DNA of 64,000 bases from Anthonomus grandis grandis (GCF_022605725.1 NC_065546.1:35274227-35338226); one strand, 5' to 3'; numbered from the stretch's first letter, positions 53,290-64,000 are shown. Notes: generated by a model from the letters alone, not told the origin. Numbers and translations are program-made.

Positions 53290-55539
53290 TACAGAGAATT
53301 CACAATGAAAGGAGCAAATTCGTTTAAAATTTAGGCATTGTTTTCTTTCTTTTGTATTTTGGACATATCGATTATTTATGTCACATACGCGTTTTTTTAA
53401 ATAAAAAAATTCTATGCCGGGTGCCTCAAGTAGAAACTATGGCGTCAATATTACTTTTTTTTAAATAAAATATCCTATATATTATGACCATTTAAAATTC
53501 TATGATATATTCAGAACTTTTTGTATAGCAAACCCTTAAAACCTTGAAAGGCTAGATTTAGCATTGCCATAAAACTATGGGCAGTTTGTTTGCTTGCAAC
53601 ACCTCTGATGCAATGATACCAAAGGCTTATGTAGAAATGGCAAAAAATTACTTTATAATATCATAAAAATTTGTAACTTATTTTGACAGGCGCAAAACAA
53701 TATTATTCCTCTTCAATAAAATATGAAGCATTTTTTTTCATAAAATATGATAAGATTCTCTATAAAGCAGTCAACATTTAAAGTTAAACGAATGCAGATA
53801 ACATATATTAAAGAAAAAGGCAACCACATCGCAACGCTGCTCGATCGCATTGTTAATTCCACCACTTGACACAAGTAATCTTTACCAGTGACGTCGTCAA
53901 AAAATATTTATTAATAATAGATTATGCCTTAAATTATAAATAATATTAACGTTTATAAACTCTTTATGCGTTTTTTAAAACGTACTTCATTAGAGTAAAG
54001 GTACTTAGACAATAAAAAGCATTTTTATGGAAATTAAATATTTTATAATTATTATAGATTTCTTAATAGGTTTTTTTTATTCTACGTTTATGATGACGGT
54101 TATCCCTTGATATAATGTTATGATAATATCAATATTTACTTGTGAAAAGATCGGCCTAAATCGCCTTTTTCTCATGGTGCGGAATAAACGGCAGAAGTTT
54201 TTAACTACTGTAACAAGTTCACAAAAACACTGAAATGACTCAAACTTTTTTCCTTTTTCAACCAAAAACTAACATAAAAAAAAGAACTTCACAAATGCCG
54301 AATGTAAATGCAAAGCCAAGTTTGTCAAGATGTCATTTCACAAGATGACATCAGCATTTGCTTGCGGTGTTGCCATTTCAAATTTCTTAGAGGCGGTTTT
54401 AGGGATAAGAATGTTAAATTTTTTTTTTTTTGCTTTGAAGATGTTATTTTTGCGCTTAGAATAACTTACATCTATTTCTACTTTTTATTTTTAATCCAAA
54501 ATCTAACATCAATAAGTTAAATTAATATGATGATATGTATTGATATATAGCTGAAAATTTCTTCTTTTGAAAATGTGTGTAAGCTTGGCAACAGAGAATC
54601 GATTAATATGTTTATAAACAAAACACCCCCCTTGCCCCTGTGCACATGTTGAACTCAAACAAAATTGGTGTTTACTAATTCTAGCCTTTCAATGTTCTAA
54701 GAGCAAACCATATGCGTTAAGTCAATGGTTTGTCAAATATGAGTAACAGAATAACGAAACATATGAAATTAAAACATAAAAATTATTCTAGATGAATTGT
54801 AACTAATGTTACATTTATTCAATGCATCCTGTCTAAACGACATTTTTTAGTATTTTTACATTTTTGGGTAGCTTTAGGTATCTATGCGTCCTTTGCAATG
54901 AAAATTTTCGTTACAGGGTCTCTGATGTAGAAACTATGTCAAAAACTATGAAACGACGCCATGCATTTTTTTATGCGATATTTGTAAAGTAGTAAAGTAG
55001 ATCTTATTATTCTTGAATAGTTTCCAATTTTAAAATCTTCTTGATAACGGTTTAAATTTTTTTTTTATTAGACACCGGATATAACCCTATTAGATTTTTC
55101 CTTATTATTCCTTCAGAGTTTGTGTGAATGAACCAAATAATGTTAATTTTAAGTAAAGAAATCGACAAGAAATTAGTCTAATCGATCCGCAATTGTCAAC
55201 ACGTCAGTTGCAATAAATATTGTATAATTTTTCATTTTTTAATGTCGTATGGTTCATTAGTCTATTACGTCAAATTTGACAAAGCGCTGATTTTAGGCAT
55301 ATGGTATGCTATACAAAAAAAATTCAGAATATATTGTAGAATTATAAATGTGATATACAGGGTGTTCCAATAAAAAAAATTAATGTTGACGCCATAGTTT
55401 CTACTTGAAGTACCCTGTATAAAAAAATTTATTGCGCGTAAAAACGCGTAAGCGACAATGACAATTAACATGTCCGAAAAATCAAGAAAAAAACATCTGA
55501 ATTTTAAATGAATTTGTTTCTTTCATTTTGAATGTACTA
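53290..55539. mobile_element. Long-armed foldback (mariner-type MITE) split by a CTTAGAAC-family insertion
   Basis: The left arm starts ACAGAGAATTCACAATGAAA and the right arm ends TTTCATTTTGAATGTAC. Matches run inward through CGCGTTTTT, CAAGTAGAAACTATGGCGTC and ATATATTC(A/T)GAA to TTTGTATAGCA. The left-arm match is interrupted at 53534 and resumes after 54710 (AGCAAACCATATGCG versus AGCATACCATATGCC on the other arm). Without the insert the element is about 1.07 kb, nearly all palindrome, and non-coding. Its right end abuts the next element at a TA. Confidence 0.8.
53535..54701. mobile_element. CTTAGAAC-family element, complete copy (1167 bp)
   Basis: The right end is TCTAGCCTTTCAATGTTCTAAG-like and the left end CTTAAAACCTTGAAAGGCTAG. 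Perfect 8-bp direct repeats AGCAAACC flank it (53527-53534 and 54702-54709). It is a clean insertion into a foldback arm, so both ends are exact. The interior has no ORF of note; it shares blocks with copies at 6530 and 41523 (ACCTCTGATGCAATGATACC, CAAGATGACATCAGCATTTG). The 8-bp duplication is compatible with hAT, P or Merlin superfamilies, but the termini resemble none I can name. Confidence 0.88.
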
Positions 55540-56279
55540 TACAGGGTGTCCAAGATAAGGATCCTAAGCATGGGGATCTCCGTACCTGTTGGAGATACAG
55601 CTTCGGTTAAATTAGGAACAAGTTGTGCACTTTAAAGCGTATTTACTTGCCGTTGAGAAACTTCAAAAATTTCCATGGCCTGCTGAGATATTTGGAAAAA
55701 ACGGAAATTTGCCAATATCGATTTTATTTTTTCCTGGCTTTATTTTAAAAGATATTAAAAAACTATTGACAGTTTCTCATTGACACTTTTGATGTAGTAC
55801 GTGATGGCGCTTTTAAATTTTATATCCGACGTTTCGTTTTCGAGAAACCATCATCAACTTTATTTTTTTATATGGCGCGAAAAGAAAGTACACCCTGTAT
55901 CTGATTCCATTTTTTATTACAAATTCAATGATGTATCACATGTCACATTTTTTTTGTTAGTTGAAAGGAAAAATGCAAATTTTCTATTTTTTTAGCATAT
56001 TTTTTAAGTAAGCTTTGGAAACAAATGCTTTGACGTATGTAAATACCTGTTACCGAGTCTGTCACATTTTTCTTAATATCTATTTAGAGAGTGATGAAGC
56101 TAAATAAAGCATTGATTTGCATTGTACATTGTACTACCTATAAATAAAAAATGTAACCAGTAATAGACAAATGTTTTATGATTTTTCTAACGATATGCAA
56201 CAAATAATGAATACATTTTAAAAATAACGAAAAAAGCAAATAAATTAACGCATTTTATAAATTTAATTTAAAACAGGTG

Positions 56280-57060
56280 TTCAAACAGGTTTCCGTTATT
56301 TTCTAGACATAAGTATGATCTTCTTACAGTAGCAGCACCGTCTATAGATTACAACATTATCTTATTACATTGTGATTACAACATGTCTATAGATTACAAT
56401 TATAGTTGTAATCTATAGACGGTGGTAGCAGTTAAAACATCACGCAATATCTCTGGCGTAATACTTTGAAAAGCGGCCGTCACACATTCTCGTAACTCCT
56501 GCTCAGTTCCAAAAGAATGTTGATAGACTCGGTTTTTAATAAATCCCCAAAGGAAGAAGTCCAAAGGGGTTAAGTCCGGGGATCGCGCTGGCCAAGACAC
56601 TTCACTGGAGGTTCCAATCCACTTTTCAGGAAAACGCTGCTAAAGGTATTGTCGAACTTGCCCAGAATTATGTGCAGCAGCCCTGTCTTGTTGAAACCAA
56701 CAGCTATTGACTTGTGCCAGAGGTAAATCATCTAAGAAGTCTTCTAAATCATTATGCAATAAATTAAGATATCGTTCTGCTGTTAATGAATAATGGTAAA
56801 TAAATGGACCTAGTATTTTGGTTCCTAAGATTCTACACCACATATTTAACCCAAAACGTTGTTGATGTCTAGATATTTTCTTAACACGCGGATTTTGTTG
56901 GACCCAGTAATGACTATTGCGGCGGTTAAAGATACCATTATTAGTGACCATACTTTCGTCGGATCATGTTATTTTTTATGGAAAATTAAAATCCTCTTCA
57001 CAGGCACGTGTATACCACTCACAAAAATGCCGACGTCATTTTTGTGACAGTATGTCAAAC
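56280..57060 (-). pseudogene. DD41D mariner transposase, C-terminal two thirds (copy X)
   Basis: From 56970: a TGA in place of the Trp before SDES (D1), then MVTNNGIFNRRNSHYWVQQN and RFGLNMWCRILGTKILGPFI. Next come SCWFQQDRAAAHNSGQVRQYL (D2), a stop, RFPEKWIGTSSEVSWPARSP and DLTPLDFFLWGFI (D3, 41 residues after D2), ending near ITPEILRDVLTATTVYRLQL. The second copy at 59100 keeps TGG at the D1 site. At least two nonsense mutations. The N-terminal part has been replaced by a deletion joining 57045 directly to the 5' UTR-like CAGTATGTCAAACTTCTCTT. Confidence 0.85.
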
Positions 57061-57146
57061 TTCTCTTCATGACTATAATGACCCCCAGGCATCGCAACGA
57101 AAACGAAACGTCGAATATAAAATTTAAAAGCGCCATCACGTACTAC

Positions 57147-59048
57147 TCATAGTTACATATAACTAAGTTTTCTTCCTATCAACTGCTCAACTTCTGCCTT
57201 CGTGAGTAAATCATCTGTTGAAATATATTTCAACTCCAAAAGCCTTATCTGTTCTTTCAAAAAATGGTTCCTAACATCTATGTGTTTGGTTCTTGCATAT
57301 ATTGCAGTTTTGAGCTCCTTGATTATCCACGTAGAGTCAGTCCTCTAAGTAAAGGCTCTTCACTAAGCTTTCTCAACAAAAAAGCCTCTTGAGCTGCCAT
57401 GCTTATAGCCATATATTCATTTCCTGTGGTTGAAAGTGCAACTATGACTTGTCTCCTTGTTGCCGATGGAATTGCAGCAATCAAGAAAACATAGTTAGTC
57501 ACCGACCTACGATCACTAACAGTGCTGGCCAGTCAGCATCAGTAAAACTACCTGACTTCTCTTCAAAACATTCTGTACTGTACTCTGTACTCAGCAACTC
57601 CAATCTGTACTATGTTGTTCCTCTCAAGTATCTAAGGAAACGCTTGGTTGCAGTCCAATGTATTGGCCCCGGAACTTGTGTAAATCTACTCACATTATTC
57701 ACAGTATATGAAATGTCATACTTGTATTGCGAACAACAGGCCTCCGACAGCTACTTGAGCCATTTTCTCAATGTCATCTTCACTTTTTGGAGTCCTTCAG
57801 ACCTTGGAGTCTTTCCGATCCTGTTGAACAGCTTTTCTCTGAATAAGGCTGGACTATCAACAGAATTACAATCCCACATTTTCTATTTTTTAATTGTCTC
57901 TTCAATGTACAACTTCAATGTTCAATTAGATCTTTTTGGCTTTACTGTTACTAGTGATCTGTATGCCCAATACAATTTTGCATATCCTTGTATATATATA
58001 TTTTATTTAAAACTGATACATCAGTTTACTCTTCAAACCTTTTTTCAGTTTACTGTTATTAGAAAAAATCATCGTTGACATAAAAAACGGTTACTGTGAT
58101 TCTATAGTAAATACACAAATTAGTTTTGCTGCAAAACCTTTAGGTTGTAGCATGTAGATCTGCTCTATAAGATCACTCTGCAAAAAAGCTGTAACTGCAT
58201 CAAGCTACTGTGATTCTATAGTAAATACACAAATTAGTTTTGCTGCAAAACCTTTAGGTTGTAGCATGTAGATCTGCTCTATAAGATCACTCTGCAAAAA
58301 AGCTGTAACTGCATCAAGCTGATCAATATCGAGATTATATTCGGCAGCTATTGCACGTAGATATCTTATGGAGGTATACCTGACTACTAGAGAGTATATT
58401 TCCTTGTAGTCCACTCCCTTTTTTTGACTGCCTTTTGTTTCACTAAATTTAATGGTATGTCATGATCTTTAATAAAAATCATCCCTTTATAATACCATAG
58501 GCTTGGTTGATATACGTCATTACCACAGATCTGATACACTGGAGGTGTTTTTTCAGCTCCTTTGATATCTTTCTTTACCTTGAACACCTACTCGCATTTG
58601 AAAAACTTCTTGTCTGCTGAATATTTAACCAGCTCTCAAGTTTTATTCTCTAATAAGGTAGAATATTCTTCGGCCATAGCCGCATGCCATTGGTCACAGT
58701 CTAGTCTACTTAAAGCCTCCTCTATAGCCTCCTCTAAAATCTGCGAATTCTGCTATAGTGGCATAGCTTACGTCATAATTATCTAGGCTCCTTGGTGGCC
58801 CTTTGTCACGCTGACTCCTTCTTATTTCTTGTTCAGAAAACAGAACCTCCTCTTCTAGAACATAGTTTTTACTCACTATGCTTTCTTCTCCATCTGAAGC
58901 ACTTGAGTGCGTTGTACTTGACTCTGGCTCAGAGTAGGTATATATCATTTTCGGCTAGCTGATCCTGTGGGTCAGGTTCCAGTTCAAGTACTGTAAGCTC
59001 TGTGTAAGTCCTCTGGAAATACAAAAAGGCGTTTTTCAGCTTTATCTC
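57147..59048 (-). mobile_element. copia fragment, copy 2 (duplicate of 50361-52250)
   Basis: Begins TCATAGTTACATATAACTAAG and ends ...CTTACATTTTTGA; both are internal points of copy 1, not LTR ends. Copy 2 lacks about 130 bp of RT (between TTAGTTTT and GCTGCAAAACC) including part of the catalytic region. It carries a 114-bp tandem duplication at 58092-58319. It shares most stops with copy 1, so it was copied after the pol gene was already defective. Confidence 0.85.
58092..58319. repeat. 114-bp direct tandem duplication within copia copy 2
   Basis: TACTGTGATTCTATAGTAAA ... CTGCATCAAGC occurs at 58092-58205 and again at 58206-58319 with no visible difference. It is recent relative to the divergence between the two copia copies. 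Confidence 0.9.
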
Positions 59049-59610
59049 TTACATTTTTGATTTTGTTGGACCCAGTAAAGACTATTGCGGCGGTTAAACA
59101 TACCATTATTAGTGACCATACTTTCGTCGGACCATGTTATTTTTTATGGAAAATTAAAATCCTCTTCACAGGCACGTGTATACCACTCACAAAAATGGCG
59201 ACGTCGTTCGAAATACCCAGGTTTAAGTCCTTGGCAAATTCTAAATTTTTAGGAGAGATATCTGTTTTTACGTAAAATAAACTGAGCTGTAGATTTGACC
59301 ACTCCTACATTTTTTTCAATTTGCCTGGTTGATATCTCGGGGCTCTCAATAACTGCTTGTAAAACATTATTTTGAGTTTCTTCAAGAGATTCCTTTTTTC
59401 GAGATAAAACAGGCTTTTTAAGCGAACCATATTCTTTTAAATTTCAAGCCAGCTCTAAGAAAATGGATTTACATGGTTGCTTTCTATCTGGAAATTTATT
59501 AAGATACATTGCTGCTGTATTTACAGTATTTTTGTAGCACAAAATGTCGCACGACAGTATGTCAAACTTCTCTTTATGACTATAATGACCACCAGACATA
59601 TTTGAAGATA
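59049..59610 (-). pseudogene. DD41D mariner transposase, N-terminal part (copy Y)
   Basis: From about 59600: SGGHYSHKEKFDILSCDILC, an alanine/tyrosine HTH region (AAMYLNKFPDRKQPCKSIFL), a Glu/Gln-rich LLSRKKESLEETQNNVLQAV (about 59410-59345), IEKNVGVVKSTAQFILRK-like HTH, then FERRRHFCEWYTRACEEDF and TWSDES (D1) near 59130-59110. It is broken by a frameshift near 59450. Together with copy X it samples the whole protein, but the two are not one continuous gene. Confidence 0.75.
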
Positions 59611-60071
59611 ATAACACAATTTTAGCAATAATAACGACAACAGTAAATAATAATAACAATAATTACTCAACAAACAACACCTCGACAATCACGGTAACAA
59701 CAACGGCAATTAATATTTAATAAAAAATATGTGACAGGGTAAAAGGTATTTACGTCAAAGTGTCAAAGCATTTGTTTCCAAAGCCTACTTAATAATATGT
59801 TTAAAAAAAAAGAAAAAATATATTTTTCCTTTCAACTAACAAAAAAAATGTGACATGTGATACATCGTTGAATTTGTAATAAAAAATCGAATCAGATACA
59901 GGGTGTACTTTCTTTTCACGCCATATAAACAAATAAAGTTGATGGTGGTTTCTCGGAAACGAAACGTCGGATGTAAAATTTAAAAGCGCCATCACGTACT
60001 ACCTTAAAAGTGTCAATGAGAAAGTGTCAATAGTTTTTTTATATCTTCTTGGACTTATCTTGGACACCCTA

Positions 60072-60780
60072 TATAAACCTTATATGCTATATGAATATAG
60101 GGCTTTATGGGTGCTCGCAAGGCTTTAAATTTTAATTTTTATATTATATTATTTTTTTTATATTATCGCTTTTAATTTTTACTTTTGCACCTACTATGCA
60201 CCCTGTACTTTATCTTAAGAGATGCCACAGTTTGACCGTAGGATTAATCTGTGTGATTCATATTTAACATTATTAAAAATTAAGTTTTAATTACTTTTGA
60301 GTCTCAAGGTTTTGCCTGCTATTAAAATATTTTAACTAGACCGCGTTGTATTGCGTTTCTTGACAAGGTTTTGTAAAAATTCATTATAAAAAAAACAAAT
60401 TATTTTTATTGTCGGTATTAATGACAGATCTCAAAGAACATCGCTAATGTAGCTAATATGTGTTTTTTCATGAACAAGGTGATCCACTGCGTACCCGCCG
60501 CTCCCTAATTTTTGTTAAATCTACACTCTTCATATGACGTGCGTATTCCTTAGTGCGTAAATTATCACATCTATAACAAATAAATGGACAATTAAAATAT
60601 CCTCTGCAAATAAAAAGGGATAATTACAAAAAGTCTGCAAGGTCAACAAATAATATCCAACTGTTACATCCCCCAACAACGCTACCTATCCCCGAATCCC
60701 AGTGCCCTCTGGCGTTACATTTAATACAAATCAACCCCCCACGTTCAATATCCAGGGGCTGTTACGGCGTTACGGCCAGT
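60072..60780. other. No gene recognised
   Basis: AT-rich unique-looking sequence turning GC-richer from about 60660 (CATCCCCCAACAACGCTACC). Possible upstream region of the exon below. Confidence 0.4.
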
Positions 60781-60804
60781 ACAGATCCGATTTCCATACT
60801 TTGA

Positions 60805-60948
60805 GTATGTAGCGTGGGGCCGAAACGCCGGCTCTTTACGGTGTTTCCTCTTCCTCCATTAAAGTTAATTCAAAACCCGGTTTTGGTGGAAAAAACCAAC
60901 AGTGTTTGGTGCGGTGCCCGTGACAAGATGGTAACCGAAAATGGACAG
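60805..60948 (+). CDS. Candidate exon of an unknown host gene (ends MVTENGQ/donor)
   Basis: The frame is open after a TGA at 60802-60804 for 48 codons, reading VCSVGPKRRLFTVFPLPPLK, then NPVLVEKTNSV, then DKMVTENGQ. It ends exactly at CAG/GTAAGA (60949). Either translation starts at the ATG at 60928 (context ACAAGATGG), making this a 5' exon with 7 codons, or a splice acceptor near 60810-60815 makes the whole stretch coding. GC content is raised and there is no transposon similarity. No partner exon was identified. Confidence 0.4.
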
Positions 60949-61659
60949 GTAAGAGAAAAAGAGAGGATTACGTAAGGATTTTATTTTGTATAGAGGGAGG
61001 GGGAAGGAAAGGCTTGCTTACAGGACGTCATACCCGATCGGATTTGCTTTAATCAAAAACTCTGACTGAAAATGAAACTCATTTAAAAAAAGAAACAAAT
61101 CGAAATATGCGATATTGTAAATTTACTATTCTGGTTTCGTAACGTTAAGTGTTATAAAGGAACACTGATTAGTTTGGCACTGGTCCAAATATCCAAGGGG
61201 AAACCATACTTCTGGATTATAATGGGCTTTTTAATGATTTTCGTATAAATTAATGAGTGTTTACTTTACTTTGTACTGTTTGCAATATAACATATCAATT
61301 GACTATTTATAGGACACCTTATAAAGTCTCTTGAGTTTTCTATTAAGAAATACATAAAACTGAACTGTGCACCTGTAATAAATGCCTAAATCCCGACCCT
61401 TTTCAAAATTTACACTCCCTGTCCTATTACATCAGTGTCAATTTAGCATTTCGTTTACTACCCCTCCAGCCCTGTTTTCACCCACCCTATTCTAAAGTTA
61501 GAACCTGTCACGATCAACCTGTACGAATATACGTAGTTCGATCGAATATTCGAATACCGCATAGCAACCCGTATATTGCGGAACAGGTGACCGTGCACCT
61601 ACAGGACTTTCTGGAATATTATTAAGTTAGGTTTCTAGGGATTTTAAGGCATAATATTT
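60949..61659. other. Presumed intron, no gene recognised
   Basis: Starts with a purine-rich run (GAGAGGATT...GAGGGAGGGGG). Near 61530 GTTCGATCGAATATTCGAAT is a local nest of palindromes. Nothing else recognised. Confidence 0.4.
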
Positions 61660-61835
61660 TTTCTATTATCGTGCGTAAAGTACTCACTTTACACACTTCC
61701 CAGGTTTTATAAAGTTTCACTTTTGACGCACCAGTGCGTAAAAAGTAATTTGACGTTTGACATTGAAATTATAATTTGTCAAAACATTTTTGACGTTTCT
61801 TTTACGCACCAGTGCGTGTATTAATTTTTAATTCT
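61660..61835. repeat. Inverted-repeat region with paired ACGCACCAGTGCGT palindromes
   Basis: The 14-bp palindrome ACGCACCAGTGCGT occurs at about 61729 and 61807, both times flanked by TTTT(G)ACG/GTAAAA-type sequence. TTTGACGTTTGACA and AAACATTTTTGACGTTT lie between. The unit forms a foldback of about 110 bp. Confidence 0.65.
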
Positions 61836-61879
61836 TTTTAATATTTTCTTCGGTAGTAGAAAAAAAATTGTATGTTGCA

Positions 61880-61965
61880 CGTGTGTAAAATCAATTTTTT
61901 TTATTCATGGGAATTGACAAATTTCCCATTCATAAAAAAGGATTATTTTACACACTTGTTACATA
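61880..61965. repeat. Short foldback repeat; second copy near 28826-28893
   Basis: GTGTGTAAAAT...TTATTCATGGGAATTG faces CAAATTTCCCATTCATAA...ATTTTACACACTTGTTA. The same order on the other strand is seen at about 28820-28893 (AACAAGTGTGTAAAAT, ATGAATGGGAAATT, CAATTCCCATGAATAAA). A dispersed short inverted repeat, type unknown. Confidence 0.65.
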
Positions 61966-62034
61966 AATAACTATTCTAGTCTTTTTTTTACTAGTATCAT
62001 ATTTCTAATCCTGAAGGGAGTAATTATAGTAGTA

Positions 62035-63620
62035 TACAAGGTGATTGATGGTTGATGGTACCTTAGACGTTTACGGAGAACGGAAAATAGAATTTTTTTG
62101 AAAATTTGGCATCATGGGTTTTAGCTAGTGATCTAACGATTAAAAATATTTTTAGCGATGCAGTGTTGCAGCTTTTATCAAAAAGTAGTAGCAACTTTGT
62201 TATTTTAAGAGGAATACCCTGTGTATTATTTTATTTTCTGATCCGTTATTACTTTATGATTGCTTTTGTATAAGTTGTTCCTATATCTATCTTTAGTGGT
62301 TTTCGAAAAATTAATTATCTTCTTTATTTTTTGACCAAAACATAGCTCCAAATAAATTTTTATTACTGCGGCACTGGAACCCGCAGAAAATTGAAATTAT
62401 AAACGTAATTTAAAAAGGTATTGTACATTAGTTGTCACTATCAAAATTTGTTATACGTTATTCAGGTTTGGTCAAAATGCGTGATTTTACCGCTAGATAC
62501 AAAAATTGTGAAAAATGCATTTTTTTGAATGGAACACTCTGTATATTATTAAATATTATAAAAGGAAATTGAAATCCCATTCTAACGATGTATCATATTC
62601 CTATATCTAAGTAGTTCGGTTTCTGAAACAAAAGCAAGTTTCTGTAAAAATCGGAATATTTTGACATATTTGCCTTACGCGGCCATGAAAGGTCATGACC
62701 AAACAATGTTATGCTATTGACGTTTGACAGTTACACTTAGTTGGTCAATGATAATAATAGACGTGAAATTTCTTTAAAAAAATTGTTACCTACAAATTAA
62801 TTGAAATAGAAAGAAATAGTTATTCAAATGAAATTTATTATTTATAAAAAATGTTACATAAAACTTTATACAATTTGTTTCCTAACTGAAGAATGATTTA
62901 ATTAGTTATCCTAAGATTATAAGTAATTTACAATAAATTTTCAAATTTATTGCCATTAACTTCTAAGCACTTCAAAATCCTGCATTGTACAGCATGTGTT
63001 GTCGCTGCTTGTATTTCAGAAGAATCTTGTTGACCAATGCAATTTGTCGTTGACGTGTTCCTGTTTACTATTTACCGGTGTCTTGTATACCGTTTGCTTC
63101 AAATTACCCCAAAAGTAAAAATCAAGTTGTGTAAGTTCAGGTGATCTCGCAGGCCAATCCCATGGTCCCAAACACCTAAACCAGCGGTCATCGAATTTCT
63201 CAAATAACTCAAGTGTCACCTCCTCAGTGCATTGAGCGGGTGCCCCGTCCAATTGGAACCAGCAAGTGCGATAATCTTCAAGCGTTAAATTTTCCAGAAA
63301 ATCTTCTACTACTGTGCGCAAAATCTGACGGTATTTACGTAATTTTAATGACGTAATGTCGTAAATGAAAAATGCTATTTGATTGTCTTTTAGTAAACAA
63401 ACAACATTAAAACTAAATTTTTCTTGAAATCCCATTTCCTTAACCGCATGTGGATTTTGATTAGCCCAAAAATGTTGATTTCTTCCATTAAGAACACCTT
63501 CTCTAGAAAACTTCATCTGTCCATATTATTTTTTTAGAAAGTTTAGATCCTCTTGAGTGCGTGTCAGAAGTGTCTCACGATATCGAACGCGACGTTGGTA
63601 ATCAACCAGTTTCAGCTGAT
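62035..63620 (-). mobile_element. DD41D mariner, right end lost to a second mariner insertion
   Basis: The left part (TACAAGGTGATTGATGGTTG and other AGGAATACCCTGTGTATTAT-like terminus motifs) is followed by non-coding sequence and the C-terminus of a transposase. The N-terminal part is cut where another mariner starts (TA at 63622). Limits of the left end are approximate. Confidence 0.55.
62945..63600 (-). pseudogene. DD41D mariner transposase, partial
   Basis: From 63600: YQRRVRYRETLLTRTQEDLN, then WTDEVF (D1) with a frameshift, FSREGVLNGRNQHFWANQNP and EKFSFNVVCLLKDNQIAFFI. TCWFQLDGAPAQCTEEVTLE (D2) follows, then WDWPARSPELTQLDFYFWG (D3, 41 residues after D2). The tail is frameshifted near 63015 but continues with TTHAVQCRILKCLEVNGNKF-like sequence to about 62945. 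The reading of 166 codons is otherwise open. The first HTH domains are missing. Confidence 0.85.
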
Positions 63621-63623
63621 GTA

Positions 63624-64000
63624 CGAGGGTGGTCCCCTGAAGTACCCGACCCAAGAAAGAAAACGAAAATTTTGGAAAAAAATGTATTTATTTTTTAACA
63701 TAATCTTCTTTCAGCTCTATACATTTTTCCCAGCGATGTCTTATAAGTTCGATACCCTTTTTATAATAAGAACTATCTTGCGCCTCGAAATAGCCATTAA
63801 CTGCAGACATCACTTCTTCATCGTTGGAAAATCTTTGACCACTGAGCCAGTTTTTTAAGTTTGGAAACAGAAAATAATCTGAGGGGGCTAAATCTGGCGA
63901 ATAGGGTGCATGAGGTAGCAATTCAAACTTTAATTCGTTAATTTTGGCCATTGCAATAACGGATTTATGAGCTGGTGCATTGTCTTAATAAAACAACACT
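63624..64000 (-). mobile_element. Classical DD34D mariner, continues beyond the window
   Basis: The terminus CGAGGGTGGTCCCCTGAAGT lies beside TA at 63622-63623, as in mariner/irritans-type elements. The minus-strand reading from 63951 to 63688 gives NELKFELLPHAPYSPDLAPS and DYFLFPNLKNWLSGQRFSND, then VNGYFEAQD and RWEKCIELKEDYVKK. This is the transposase C-terminus with the third catalytic Asp in APSDY. Open and undamaged over this stretch; a possible frameshift lies near 63955. The remainder is outside the window. Confidence 0.88.

Larger units (their letters stand above)
55541..60071 (-). mobile_element. DD41D mariner with long inverted repeats, rearranged and interrupted by copia sequence
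   Basis: The left end CAGGGTGTCCAAGATAAG and right end CTTATCTTGGACACCCT face each other. The arms share AAAACTATTGACA, AGTACGTGATGGCGCTTTTA, CGTTTCG and GAAAGTACACCCTGTATCTGATTC, plus the TGTGACATGTGATACAT block. Transposase sequence occurs in two blocks, 56280-57060 and 59049-59610. Between them lie a third, truncated copy of the arm (57100-57146) and a copia fragment. The stretch 56893-57045 is repeated at 59049-59210. Two mariner copies, one internally deleted, were therefore fused here. Confidence 0.8.

Noticed and set aside
61520..61560. Nested palindromes GTTCGATCGAATATTCGAAT as an origin or viral-repeat-like site
   Set aside because: Single short occurrence, no repeats around it; chance is adequate in AT-rich DNA.

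Overview
This window looks like AT-rich, intron-rich animal DNA, most likely from an insect. It holds DD41D (rosa-type) and DD34D mariners, Tc1, several pogo-like elements, hAT and Harbinger-like remains, Ty1/copia and mag/gypsy-like LTR elements and several non-LTR retrotransposons. All of these are typical of insect repeat landscapes. Short introns of about 50 bp and GTAAGT donors fit the same picture. I see no bacterial-style operons, rRNA, tRNA or CRISPR. The sequence contains one 100-N assembly gap at 42072-42171.

Host genes are sparse and stretched by transposons. The best supported is a plus-strand, histidine-rich protein gene with three exons that splice together in phase (5920-6133, 10403-10580, 10636-10870) and a possible terminal exon at 15923-16069. 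Its first intron holds an 8-bp-TSD non-autonomous element and a dead pogo-like element. Three further candidate 5' exons have an ATG followed by a good donor: 27800-27841, 49748-49801 and an exon ending at 60948. Each lies in a locally GC-richer, promoter-like stretch.

Layout: 0-4 kb holds a mariner interrupted by a non-LTR RNase H fragment with target-site duplication, a 33-bp palindrome and a 0.9-kb foldback element. 4-16 kb is the His-rich gene with two tandem-repeat arrays, one split by a non-LTR insertion. 16-18.5 kb holds non-LTR, pogo and Harbinger-like relics. 18.7-21.5 kb is a mariner containing an LTR element that keeps only gag and protease. 22.3-25.7 kb is a DD41D mariner with an apparently intact Tc1 element nested in its left inverted repeat. 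25.8-27 kb is a non-LTR 3' end with a (TAA)n tail. 27.8-29.3 kb is a candidate exon plus tandem repeats. 29.3-33.2 kb holds two DD41D mariners. 33.9-36.6 kb holds a PIN-like/Cys-rich gene relic between inverted repeats. 37.6-40 kb is a long-TIR element with a 9-bp TSD. 42.7-46.1 kb holds an RT relic and a pogo element with a PHD-like tail. 46.4-48.9 kb is a hAT element containing a mariner that contains a palindrome. 50-60 kb holds copia fragments duplicated and interleaved with foldback and DD41D elements. 60-62 kb is mostly unique sequence, and 62-64 kb holds two more mariners.

The most unusual signal is a repeat family with termini CTTAGAACATTGAAAGG and 8-bp target-site duplications. It occurs as ~1.1-kb elements and also as 33-34 bp palindromes that are little more than two termini fused head to head.
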